A stretch of 64,000 nt of DNA, taken from contig JBAMJR010000053.1 of assembly GCA_038501785.1 (NCBI GenBank), forward strand, positions 2,436,001 through 2,500,000. Reading direction: 5' to 3'. Below, piece by piece: positions 48,104 through 62,200 of the stretch. The position numbers were made by a program, and so were the translations under genes. The DNA comes from Myoxocephalus aenaeus (lineage: Eukaryota; Chordata; Actinopteri; Perciformes; Cottidae). Positions within the stretch are counted from its first letter, which is position 1; every line of letters begins with the position of its first letter. Under the pieces are notes generated by a model. That model had not been told where the DNA came from. It did no database searches and worked only from the letters and a program-made list of their open reading frames with translations.

Positions 48104-49296
48104 CTATTATATGTATATCTTCCTTCTGTATGTTCTGTAAATATCCGATGTAATTGTGAACAATAACGTGTCCTGTTTTCATGTGTTACCCTGTGAATCC
48201 TGGCTCTGGTTTTAAAGAAAGATGTGGCATCAACTAAGCTCATTAGTCCACTAACATGTTTAACTTTAAGGACCAGGAATTGAACCAGCTAATCGACCTT
48301 CATATTTGTCAAAGCACTATTGGATTGTGTCACCTGCTGGTTGTCGAGTACTAACATCAGTGACCCTTTTAGTGACAAAGCCAATATGTAACTCTTCTCC
48401 TGGTCTCATGTCAATGTGCCATGCTGCAAAAGCACCTGCAGCTCCACCCTGCAGGGACTCTCCTCTGTTCGCAATCACGTCACGTTTCCCCATCCTGTTG
48501 AACCGTTTAATCTCAGTACTCTTAAATTGATTACCACTGTAAGTAACCCGATTGTCTGTTTTTATCACAGGGTTCAGCCCGTCTTCAACATACCACCCCT
48601 CATTAAACATGTATAGAGCTCTGCAGAAACAGCCGGCTGATTGATTCCCATCCCAGAACTCATCCTGACATCTGGACTCGTCTGCTTAGGCTCGAGATGG
48701 CCTCACATAACGTCTCTAAACGTGTTGCCAGGTCAGAAAAGGCCACACCTGTAGGCGAAGGTTCTGCAGACCTGCTACAAACACGCGCTCTTCATTTTGG
48801 GCGTCAGACACAATGTTGCTGTATCTGTTGTTTTATCTCTCCCTGGCTAAAAAACACGCTCCTTTCCCTTCACTGTGTTTAATACAGCAATGATAACTCC
48901 GTGTTGTATGGTTGATGTCCCACCTGATCTGGTATTGAACGCGACCACAAAGACCGACACGATCTGGTCCTTTTCCTCCCATTTCACCATCCTGTCTTCC
49001 AGCGACAGCTCCATCGATCCTGAATCCGAGAGGTGGTCCTCGTCGTCGGACTGCAGGGCTTCATCCCGGGTGCTGGAGGTCGCGGGTGCGGCGCCGCAGC
49101 CGTCCGCAGCCCTGCTGGGAGCGGGACCCCCTGGACCGCTGCTCCACCCGAGCCCCGGCGGGGAGGAGCGGCTGTTGGAGGGGCTCGCCAGTCGGTCCTT
49201 CGCGTGCGCGCCCGCCGGTGCCGGTCCGCCGGGCTTCTCCGCGGACGGAACCTCCTCCCAATCCAGCAGCGGGGCTCGGTCCGACCGCTCCACCAT
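41748..49296 (-). CDS. dennd11: DENN domain-containing protein 11 (KIAA1147/LCHN)
   Basis: DENN-family protein, a presumed guanine nucleotide exchange factor or regulator for a Rab GTPase; the vertebrate protein is little studied. Exons: 48924-49296, 46750-46849, 46335-46493, 44147-44303, 43917-44055, 43131-43262, 42895-43045, 42407-42475, 41748-41943; 1476 nt, 491 residues against about 455 in human. All junction phases agree. It begins MVERSDRAPLLDWEE, and the first 110 residues are Ala/Pro/Ser-rich and poorly conserved. Next comes DRMVKWEEKDQIVSVFVV, then GLACFANMAVESAVERGARM, SVGILSPSYTLLYRYM, ITHPAGCMSQFIRFFGEQIM, RRRILIFSPPPVGVVCYR, a run of four cysteines after VY, and YDVYVDNQNVKTY. 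These match DENND11 as remembered. Exon 1 is GC-rich and overlaps a CpG-rich start region shared with arl1. Confidence 0.93.
45130..45275 (+). repeat. Retroposon-like 3' fragment with (GAAA)n, dennd11 intron 3
   Basis: A (GAAA)n run at 45139-45168 is followed by 'tttatttgtcatagtacata', 'tctgcatttaacccatcctt' and 'taaggagcag'. I know this order from a widespread teleost retroposon tail. No coding part is present. Neighbouring 44304-45130 and 45280-46334 hold nothing I can name. Confidence 0.55.
46850..48923. other. dennd11 intron 1
   Basis: About 2.1 kb. It contains a (TA)n tract at about 48028-48102, partly interrupted as ATATCA repeats. No further exon is required by phase, and none was recognised. 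Confidence 0.55.
48028..48102. repeat. (TA)n microsatellite
   Basis: About 75 bases of TA repeat with a few C interruptions at its start, in dennd11 intron 1. Confidence 0.95.
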
Positions 49297-49959
49297 CCTG
49301 TCTCACGGATTGTAAATGATGATCTCAGCCGACAGGCCACCAGGTCCATACGCTGATAAATTGTAGCTTAAAGCGATTCCCGCATTGTAAAGTATATTCT
49401 TTACTGCATTTTTGCATCAAATTAATGTTTCGCGCAGCAAGCGTTCACATATATCTTTATAATCTTTCTTGTCTGAGGTGATCATAAATGTGATGCTGTT
49501 GGGAGAGGGCAACTCCTTCGTCTGATGTGAGTTGCATTCAAAATAATTCACCCGTTGCCGTCACGTTCCCTTTACCGAGAATAGCTTAGTAACATTTGGG
49601 AACGCGATACCGTTTTGGCTTCTTGAACGCACCCTGTACCACAGCGTCGGGATGAAACTTTTGTCGCGAGCAGCACTTTCGATGAAAATATTTATGTTTT
49701 TATAGTGTTTAAATCTAAAACACGGGTCGTGTGTTTAACTATATCGTGACGTTTTTTTTTAAAACGTGTCCTATATTTTTTTCCTGTTACATTTTACAGT
49801 TAACCATCCCTTTTTTTTAAATGTGTCGAATGTTGCGAAACAAAACGAAGTCGAGGCGAGAGTCGGTGACATAGTTCAGCGACACGTCAACCACACGGAA
49901 GAAGGTGCCCATCCAGCCTGCCACAGAATCTCTGATTGAAGGGCCGTAGTCTTATCGAA
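49297..49959. promoter_or_regulatory. Shared head-to-head promoter region of dennd11 and arl1
   Basis: The dennd11 start codon (minus, 49296) and the arl1 start codon (plus, 49960) are 663 bases apart and divergent. The region holds both 5' UTRs and must contain both promoters. CpGs are frequent on the dennd11 side and again at about 49610-49680 and 49840-49900; the middle is AT-rich. No TATA box is placed convincingly for either gene. Confidence 0.65.
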
Positions 49960-53573
<3,614 letters not shown>

Positions 53574-54875
53574 AGACTCCCACCCCTTCTCTGTATATAC
53601 TCCTGACCTTTGACCCTTCGGTATGAAACCTCGTGACTGACCTTTCCCTTCATCCCACTGGACCCCTGATTGCACTCCTCCCCACCTGAAGCCTTGGCCA
53701 AGCCCTCCCAATTCCTAACGCCTTTCAAGCCTGGGACTTGTGAAGGCTGCAGTAACGTCTGGACCGGGCACACACTCCCAATGCCGGTGGCACGAGTGAG
53801 GGTTTTAGAGAGCTGTAAGACGTCAGTGATGGACAAGTTAGTATCTACATTGTTGTGTTTTGGAAATGCAAAAGATCCTCAACGCCTGTGAAAAGACGTG
53901 TTAAATGTTGCTAATTTTACGATTGAAGTGTCAACACTGAAATATGTCATCATGGATTACGAAGAATCTATAAATAAGGCTCCTTGAAAAGCCCGTCCAC
54001 TCTAATCCTCCATAGCGTTCTTGAGATCGGGTGTCTTTGCTGGACAATGCATCAGTTAGCTTCATCTTCTGAGTAGTTCTCATGTAGTGCAGCCAGAAGA
54101 TGATCTGAAGTCGATGGGCACCGTGAGAGCGAGGTCCAGTGATGATCCACGGGGAGGCAGCGCTTTCCCGTAAAAGGCACATTAGTCATCGGAGGTTCCA
54201 GTAAGCGACCAGAGACGAGGACGCATCATCACTAAGAGCAGCAGCTGCTTGATTGCCAACTCATTAGACAATTTTGTATCACATGCTGGACTAGCCATAC
54301 CTCTGTGTGAACAATCGGCCGGCTTGTAGAAAGTGTTCTGAATTATCTTTTGGGAAATTTGGCCTCCATCAGTGAAAAACTAAAGTGCTACGCATCCACT
54401 AAATGTCCTCTGGCCAAGTGTTACTGTAGCCTGGGCCGTTTTTGTACTATATGGTCAGGCAGATACAATGTCATGGATTTCTATGGTTTTTTTCTTCCTC
54501 CTGTTCTTTGTGTTTTCTTTTTAAGATAATAATTTAGTAGTTAAAGCCTTTTCCCATTAAAATTCTTGAATGCATCTTTGGCATATTAGTCCTTTAGTTA
54601 CTGAACACTAACTATATGCTCAAAGTTTTATGGTTGCATATTTATATCTGCTTGTACAGTGCAAATGATTCTCAGTAAAGATTGCTATCAGTGATTGTAC
54701 CATTCTGTGTTGCTCTGACATCTTTTTGAGAACAAAATGTTGTACAAACTGCATGGCATCTACATCTGAGGACAATTCTACATTTTGTTTACAGCAGGGA
54801 ACTAAAACGTAGAGTTCAACTGATTAAGTGGCCATTTGAAAAACTGCGGTCGTTGGCACGTCCTCGTTGTTTGCT
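53574..54875 (+). other. arl1 3' UTR and downstream
   Basis: ATTAAA at 54556-54561 is the likely polyadenylation signal, giving a 3' UTR near 1 kb. Parts of this stretch (about 53686-53905, 54423-54465 and 54671-54712) recur at 55598-55875, closer to utp20. No coding content. Confidence 0.55.
54556..54561 (+). terminator. Candidate arl1 polyadenylation signal
   Basis: ATTAAA, about 980 bases after the stop codon and followed by T/GT-rich sequence. No AATAAA is closer to the stop. Confidence 0.5.
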
Positions 54876-55050
54876 CACCTGTCAGCGACCAGCTGCTCTG
54901 CCGGATGCAAACAGTTGACCAAAAACCTGCAAGGTGGTCAGCCACACCCAGCAATGAGAGTACTGCAGGCGGGCTTCAATGTGACCTGCAGGAGAAAACT
55001 AGCACGTCTGTCCAAAATCATCATTTATCCTATTAGACATTAGTGCGAAT
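54875..55050 (-). pseudogene. Duplicated fragment of a utp20 exon with flanking intron
   Basis: Closely similar and in the same orientation to utp20 exon 58184-58365 and its intron: shares 'cgaccagctgctc', 'ggtcagccacacccagca', 'gggcttcaatgtgacctgca' and, beyond the exon edge, 'gtctgtccaaaat'. In the copy about 5 bases are missing where the functional exon reads GCAGCCCATCC, which shifts the frame to an early stop. Only part of the exon is present. It cannot contribute to utp20. Confidence 0.85.
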
Positions 55051-55229
55051 GTCATAATTACACGTACATTTAAGTAATGGCCAAAAGCATGTTTTGTGAG
55101 GTCAGTGACCTTAAAAGTTGATCTTGGTGCACCAAATATAAATCGTTCAAACTGGATGCATGAAGACATCCAAAACAATGTCACAGTAAAGTATGTCATG
55201 AAATGCCACCCCCCCCCAAAAAAATTGTA

Positions 55230-55560
55230 AAACATTAAATTGCATACAAATTAAAAACAGTCATAGTATAGGCCGTTATAAGAAACTGTCAGTATTGTCA
55301 TAGTATAATACATAAAAATGTCACAAAGTCCTAGCATTGTATGTCATGTCAAAAAAAAAAAAAAAGTACATTGTATATAGTATGTCCAAAAGTCATAATA
55401 TATATAGTATGCCGAAAAATATAAGATGCCATAGTATAGTACAAAGTCATAAAAAAAATTCAAAAAAGTTAAAGGAATGTGATGTATGCATGTCAAACAT
55501 TCTTTTTTAAAAATAGTAATGCATGTCGAAAAAGCTCAGTATGTCGAATAGTGTGTTGAA
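55230..55560. repeat. Degenerate AT-rich tandem repeat (AGTATGTC-type)
   Basis: Irregular repetition of 'agtatgtc', 'tcatagtat' and 'gtcgaaaa' or 'gtccaaaa' over about 330 bases, with poly-A runs. I know similar 'catagtatgtcgaaaa' arrays from fish genomes. Unit length is irregular, about 17-25 bases. Confidence 0.6.
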
Positions 55561-55597
55561 AAGAAGAAAACAGTACCAAGTCTTGTGACCGGTCTTC

Positions 55598-55875
55598 CAC
55601 CCCACCTGAAGCCTTGGCCCAGTCCTCCCAGTGCCTGACACCTGTCCTCCCTTGTGACGGCTGCAGTAACGTCTGGACCGGGATCACGCTCCCGACGCTG
55701 GTGGCACGAGGACGGGTTTCGGAGAGCTGCTCGCATCGACACGTTTATAAGTTTAGGAAAATCCTCAACACAACCGTTAACAGATGTGTTGAATGTTGCC
55801 AATTTCACTGTGCTGTTTTTGTACCATGTAGTCAGGATGAGGCTCAGTAAAGATTGTACCATTCTGTGTTAAAGA
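55598..55875 (+). repeat. Second copy of arl1 3' UTR segments
   Basis: Matches the arl1 3' UTR: 'cacctgaagccttggcc', 'ggctgcagtaacgtctggac', 'ggtggcacgag', then 'tttttgtaccatgtagtcagg' and 'ctcagtaaagattg'. The pieces are in the same order as at 53686-54712 but closer together, so the intervening bases were lost here or gained there. It lies directly before the utp20 terminal exon. Confidence 0.85.
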
Positions 55876-55933
55876 TGGTTTGATTTTTAAAACTTTGATA
55901 CCAGAACACGAATGATCAGTAAAAATGTCTCCT

Positions 55934-55939
55934 TTTAAT
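55934..55939 (-). terminator. Candidate utp20 polyadenylation signal
   Basis: TTTAAT on the plus strand reads ATTAAA on the minus strand, about 315 bases past the utp20 stop. Weak, single-motif evidence. Confidence 0.35.
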
Positions 55940-56253
55940 TACAAAAAGTAAGTTTAACTGCACAGGATAGAAATCTGAAGATATCTCTAAACTTTGTTCA
56001 CCGCAGAGAAAAAAAAGAAGAAAAAAAACATTGAGTTCTGATGTTAGCAATACAGAGACATCCTGCCGCGTAACAGCTGTTACATGACATCTCATTTTGA
56101 GTTCTCATAAGAACATGAAGTGAGACTTGTCTCTGAGTCGGCAGCCAGTTAACCCATCACCATGGACCACAGGAGTCTCTTTCCTGGGTCAACCGGCCAG
56201 CTTTCGGTCCCAACGAGCGTCTTTGATAAACCCAAAGTGGCCGCCATCTTGGC

Positions 56254-59200
56254 TCACTGCACCATGGCCAGGTCTTTGAGTGCCTGGCCCCGTTGCCTCT
56301 TGGCTTTATATCCGGGCCGGAGGAACTCGATCTTCCTCTTCTTGGCTTCGATCTTGTTCTTGTGCTTCTTGAGCTTCTTCTTGGCTGCGATTTCTGGGTT
56401 CGCCACCGCCTGGAAAAAAAAACAACAGAAGACAAAGAAATTGATTAGCAGGAGTGAATTGGAGCTTTTTGCGTATATGTGTGCGTGTTTTACTTTTGGT
56501 CGTCATACCTGCATGGCCCTGTGTCGTTTGCGTGCAGCTCTCCTCTGTGAAAACTCCTTCTGGACCGCAGAGAAAGCCAGAGAGAACTTCTCCAGCCCCA
56601 CGCTTCTCTTCATCAGCTCGATCAGCTCCTGTGCCAGGTTCTTCAGGGTGGGGTCTGGACATAGAGAGAGTCTGATGTTCATTTCACCGTTCTGCCTTTT
56701 TCATGACACACACACACACGCATGACATTTCTAGGCTTTTGTCTGATCTACAGGGTGAGGAGCAGGTACCTTGGTCTGCATAGGTGCTGTCCAGCTCCCT
56801 GTAGAGAGGCGTGATGAGAGTGGTCAGATAGGGGCCCAGTCGCTCCTTCCCCAGGTCCATGGCTATCGCTCCCATGAACTTGAACACACACGTTCTCTGT
56901 GGAGAGAGGCAGGAAAGACAATGTTATTATTTTACAACTGAGTTGGATAGAGGGATCGTTTTCGATGTTAGAATTTGAATAAATTGAAGTGACGGTTCTG
57001 GTTTATGTTAGTGAAATGGTAATTGTGGACTTGAGAAATCTAAATTATTACATCTACCCTTCTAATTATTTAAATGTAGACATTTTCAATGTGCTGAATA
57101 CATGTTGGTACCCTGCAATGAGATTGGACTTAAAGAAGTAGAACACGGCTCTTTGGTTTATAGCAATCAGAGGGAAGAGACTGAAGGTAACCAGAGAATC
57201 TATTAGCTGCTATGAGAGCCCATCATTAGGCGTCCTCTCTCCTCCCATGACCCGGACATTTTCCCTTCCCTCTAGCATCATATTTCCCAATCTCCTAAAT
57301 GCACCTTGAGGAGACAAGGAGCGAGGAGAGAAGAGGCTTCTGGAGGAGCTTAAGTGAGGAAACAAGTGTATCCTAAGTGGAAGGGCTTTAACAAGCGGTG
57401 TGATGTATAAATGCCTCAATGCCAAACTGACGTTGTTTAAGACAGACACAATGAAACCAAGGATTTATCATTTGGCATTTGTTGGCGTCTCTTCCTGGAA
57501 TCCGTCTCTTACATCCTCGCTGGAGAGGAGTTAAGGGGTGAGAAAGAGACACGAGTGAGGAAGCAAAGACACGTTAGCATAAGTAAAAGTACGTACCCTC
57601 AGGGGAACTTTGGGAGTGAATGCTGCCTCCCTCTTGGCCATCAGCGACAATTTCTTTATCAACCACAGCAGGGAAGGAAGCCGATCATCCTTGTCATCTT
57701 CCTCCTCTTCCTCCTCCTCCTCGTCCTTTTCTCTCTCCTTGTCATCTTCATCTTCCCCCTCTGCTTCTTTCTCTTCCTCCTCTTCTTCCTCCTCCTCCTC
57801 CTCCTCGGCGTTCTGTTTCTGCTCCTCCTTCTTCTCCTCCTCCTCCTTTTTCGGTTCTTCCTGAGGGGGGGTGACATCAGACTCGGGAGAAATGAGGTAG
57901 ATCACCTTGCCGACGAACAGCAGGTTCTTGATCACCTGTGGGCGGAGCAGAACATTTCCGTCAATCAACTCTCGTGCGATTCAAAATTTATCTTTGACAG
58001 AAATGTCAGGTGTGTTTTGGTGGAGTCTGGGTACCTGCTCTCCTGACGCTGTGTCTAGGAACTTGGACTGTAGTTGATGGCAGAAAGATAACGCCAACTC
58101 TCTTATCTGAGAGAAAAGAGTTTAAATAATGAGAACAAAAATCAGATCACAGTAAAAAAATAAATAAAAGAAAGAGTCCTGACCTTCTTGTCCAGGTTGC
58201 TGGTGATAAAAGCTGTGGCTGGAGACTTCGGTGAAGCGTCTCCCTCTCCTCTCCACGCAGCGACCAGCTGCTCGGCCGGATGGGCTGCGAACAGCTGACC
58301 GAAAAGCTGCGAGGCGGTCAGCCACACCCAGCAGTGAGGGTACCGCAGGTGGGCTTCAATGTGACCTGCAGCAGAAAAATACCATTACAGAATACAGTCG
58401 CACGCCTCTGCGTCTGTCCAAAATGTCATCACATCATAATTCTATCACTATTAGACATTTGTGTGTTGACATTGTCATAAATAAAGCAGATGACGTTTGT
58501 GACACATTTGAAGAAGTTCCCTCTAAAAACGTAGCAACAAAGACAGACGTAATGACGGATAGTTATCGGCGACACATGAAGAAATTAAGCGAGAGTGTGT
58601 GTGTGTGGAATGTGTAGGTGTACGTGATAGCGAGGTTGTGTGTCGTTTCTTTACCCCAGATACTACAGAGGGTGTCGTGAGGCTTGCTGAGCTCCAGCAG
58701 GCCGCAGTGTTTGCTCAGTTTGGTGAAGAGAGTCAGAAAACTGAACAGCAGCCTGTCTGCTCCTCTCTCGTCCTCCTCCTCCTCGATCTGAAAGACACAG
58801 AAAGGGTTAAGATGCTTTCTTTTTTCCCCCCCCTCGGGCTTCAAAACTCGTGGCCAAAGATGGTGCGAATGCGTCGCCTCACATCTTCGTATTTGTCGGG
58901 GTTTATCTCCTTCTCCAGCAGCGGCAGCAGGTCGTCCATGCGGCGGGCAAAGTTCTCCTCCTCCAGCTCCACGAACAGACCGCACATCTGAGCCCCGAGA
59001 CGCCGCAGGCTGGCCTGGGAGGGCAAGGTGGGGGCGGTTAGCGCTTTAAAAACAGATCTTATTCAAAACCATTTAAGACCAACAAACCAAAATGACCACA
59101 AGAACCGGAAAGCAGACATTTGAATTCTCTCTGTGTAAACTTGTTATGAGTGGACGTGTACCTTTTCTGCGTTCAGCCAGGTGGTGACGAGGGCGAACAG

Positions 59201-62200
59201 GTTGTTCTGGTGGTTCAAGTCCAGCTTGGCCAGCAGGGCCTTGATGGCCATGGTGGCCATTCTCTTACAGCGGGCCGAGTCATCGTTGACCACGACCAGG
59301 GCCAGCGGGGCGAAGAACAAGCCGCTGCGCTTGGCCAGCATGTTCTGGGCGGAAAACGATGAAGTATGATGGGTTAGCGACACTGTGATTGGACGGATGA
59401 TTATTCATTACACGTGGGTAATGTTGTCGTCACACAAATGCAGTATTAACCACATGTATGCACCTTTGGGAACGCCTGGAAGATGAAGGCCAGCATCTCC
59501 AGCACAGACTCCCTCCCTGTGTCGTGCTCGTAGTCCAGCTGGGCCACCACAAAGTCCAGGTGTCCTCGCATCTTCTTCCCCAGCGGGTAGTCCAGCAGGT
59601 ATTTCAGATAGATCTGCAAAACATAGACACTGGCTGAACAAAAGATCTTTCGAAACATTGTTTTTGTCATTCGGTCTGCAGCAAACAGAAAAAGTAACGT
59701 GGCTTTTTTTCTTTTATGTACCTGTCGGCAGTGGATTCTGATCATTCCGTTGCTGCCGTTTACGGAAAGCGAGGCAACTTTTGTCATCACCTGCTCCATC
59801 TCTGGAACGATGAGCTTCCTGGACAGAATTGCCTGAAAGAGACGGAGACAAAATCAGATACACGTATAAATACGTAGCTCAGGGGGCAGTACATCCTGGA
59901 AGGATTTGGCATGAAGCTTTTTGCACAAACACTCAGGTCAACATCTGACTGGCTACCTTCAGCAGGCCGAAGGCCGTGGCCTGGCGAGACTGGTCGTAGA
60001 TGTCTTCCTCGGCGTATCCCAGCAGCACTTGTAGTTGTGTCTCTGAAATCTGGGTGTGTTTGACATTCTTCACCAGTATGGTGATGGCCTGAGGGACAAA
60101 CAGACAGAATCAACATGAAGCAGTTTCTTCTTGACTTATCATAATTTACACACACCAACCAAAACAATGTAAGAGAGCTGCCTTCATATTAAAAAAGGAA
60201 CTAAAATACTTAATGCCATCAGCTTCAAAACTAAAAAAGGCAGTGTTCCTCAAACTGACGGACGTCTCACCCGTCTCTCTTCAGGTGTGTGCATTTATTA
60301 TTTCTGGTACCTTGAAGCAGTTCTGGACGAGGAGGAAGTTCTCCCCGCGGGCGGCTCCGGCCTTGGAGTAATCCTTCAGCAGGACGAAGAGATGCATGGT
60401 CAGCTGGTTGGCGTTCTGCTCCACTGCTGGCAGAGGGAACTTCAACAGCCAAGTGAACGCGAGCAGGGCCTCTGTGATCACCTGGGGAGGGAGGAGAGGC
60501 GGAGGACAGTGGAGACAGTACAAGTTACAATCTATATGGGAATGGGTCCGATTGACCGATGCTCAAAGTTAGGGGTGATAAAATAACCACGTAACCATAC
60601 AACGCGAGTACCTTGACGTGCATGGAGTCGAGGCAGTCGAGCAGCAGCAGTACGAAAGGATCCAGCATCTGCAGAGCCGTGGCGTCGGACGACGTCACTT
60701 TGGATTTCTTTAGACTCAGGTGGAGCAGCTGAGAAGACAGGCGGACACACGTGATGGCAAAACACTTCAAAACAAATCCATTACATTATCGTAGCTTGGG
60801 GAGTTTTTCCCAATGTGCACCTTGAGTCCAGCGTCCACGAGGATGTGCATGTTGGTTCGGCTGCTGACCGGAGCTTTCTGACCGCCTCTCTTGGGAGTTG
60901 GAGGCAGGAGCAGGCAGCTGGGAGGCGGCAGTCTGGGGTCTGGGGGAGGCTTCACTGAGGCTCTCTCTCTACACACAAACACACACATATATATACAGTG
61001 TCAACATGGCAGGTGGATAGAAGCATTAAAGTGATTTCCTGTATATTGAAGTGAGCTCGTGAGCTTGTGTGTGTGTGTGTGTGTGTGTGAGCGTACCGGT
61101 CTCTCTTGGTAAGCAGCGGCAGACTTTGGCTGACCAGGCTGTGGCACAGCAGTAAGATATCTTGGGAAGTCATGCCGTCATTGACGAGCAGACCCAGGAC
61201 CAGCCGCCTCAGCACAGCACCCACCCGGTTACACACCTTCAGACTGGAGGAATTCTCCAGGAGCTGAAAGTCAAATGCAATGCTTTACGTCAAGTCGCTT
61301 TGGTTTTAAGAAAGACTCTCATTGCACGATCATGTGAGTTTAAACACATAATTCTTATACACTAAAGCATGTCTTAGTTTTTTTTATATCCTCCCCCCCC
61401 CCCCTCACCTCCTTCAGTGGCAATAGGAACTTGGTGACGCTCTCCTTGCTGCAAAAGTGGGCCAGCAGCTCGTAGGAGTCCATGCTCTTGCTGTGCCGAG
61501 CCTCCATCAGCTTGGAGACGATCCCCTTCACCTCCTTCTCCTCGGCCACGGGCCCGAACAGCTCGCTGTTGAAGATCTGACCAACAGGGAAGAAGAAGGC
61601 AGAGAAAGATACGTAAACGGTGACTGCATGTCCAGTAACACAAATCCGGAGTAAACATCAAAAATATATCTGGATCACTTTTTTGGACCAAAGATTTTAA
61701 CCGAATAACTGCGACGCCATCTCCATTATTTGACATAATGAAGTCTTCGTGGCGTGAAGCGTTCTTACGTCGATCAGCATGTTCATGCATGGGTCCAGGT
61801 CACCACTCTTCAGGGTTGGAGTGAGGACTGACAGCAGCTGGTATACTGTGAATGTTAGCACGTGGACCTGGGTAGAAGGGACCACAAACAGATGTATTAG
61901 GACTGTCAAAAGACACGTCTGACATGCTTTAATGGCCGTGTCCCCGTGTGCGTCTCCTACCTGGTAGCCCTTGACCAGGAGCCCCTGCATCTCCTTGAGC
62001 AGGTACTGCAGGTACTTGTAGCCTAAAGTCTCGATGATCTTCACCAGAGTTCCCCTCGCCACGTCACGGACCTCCTGGAAGCGGTTCCTCAGCACCACAC
62101 ACACCTTCATCAGGATCCTGGACACACAAATATTTAACAAAAAGTCAAATTACGCATATCACCAAACACACACACACTACACACTACACACAGCTGCATA

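Noticed and set aside
48875..49356. Plus-strand open frames of 107-146 codons upstream of arl1
   Set aside because: Antisense to the GC-rich dennd11 exon 1, which has family support on the other strand.
56162..56725. 187-codon plus-strand open frame
   Set aside because: Antisense to two utp20 exons and their intron; composition reflects the basic utp20 tail read backwards.
57555..58046. Plus-strand open frames rich in Leu/Phe or Ser
   Set aside because: They are the antisense of the Glu-rich utp20 tract.
58840..58882. Longer version of utp20 exon 58883-59014 reading on to a TGA
   Set aside because: A consensus donor (GAT/gtgagg) at 58882 gives phase 0 and joins in frame to the next exon; the longer reading has no usable donor.
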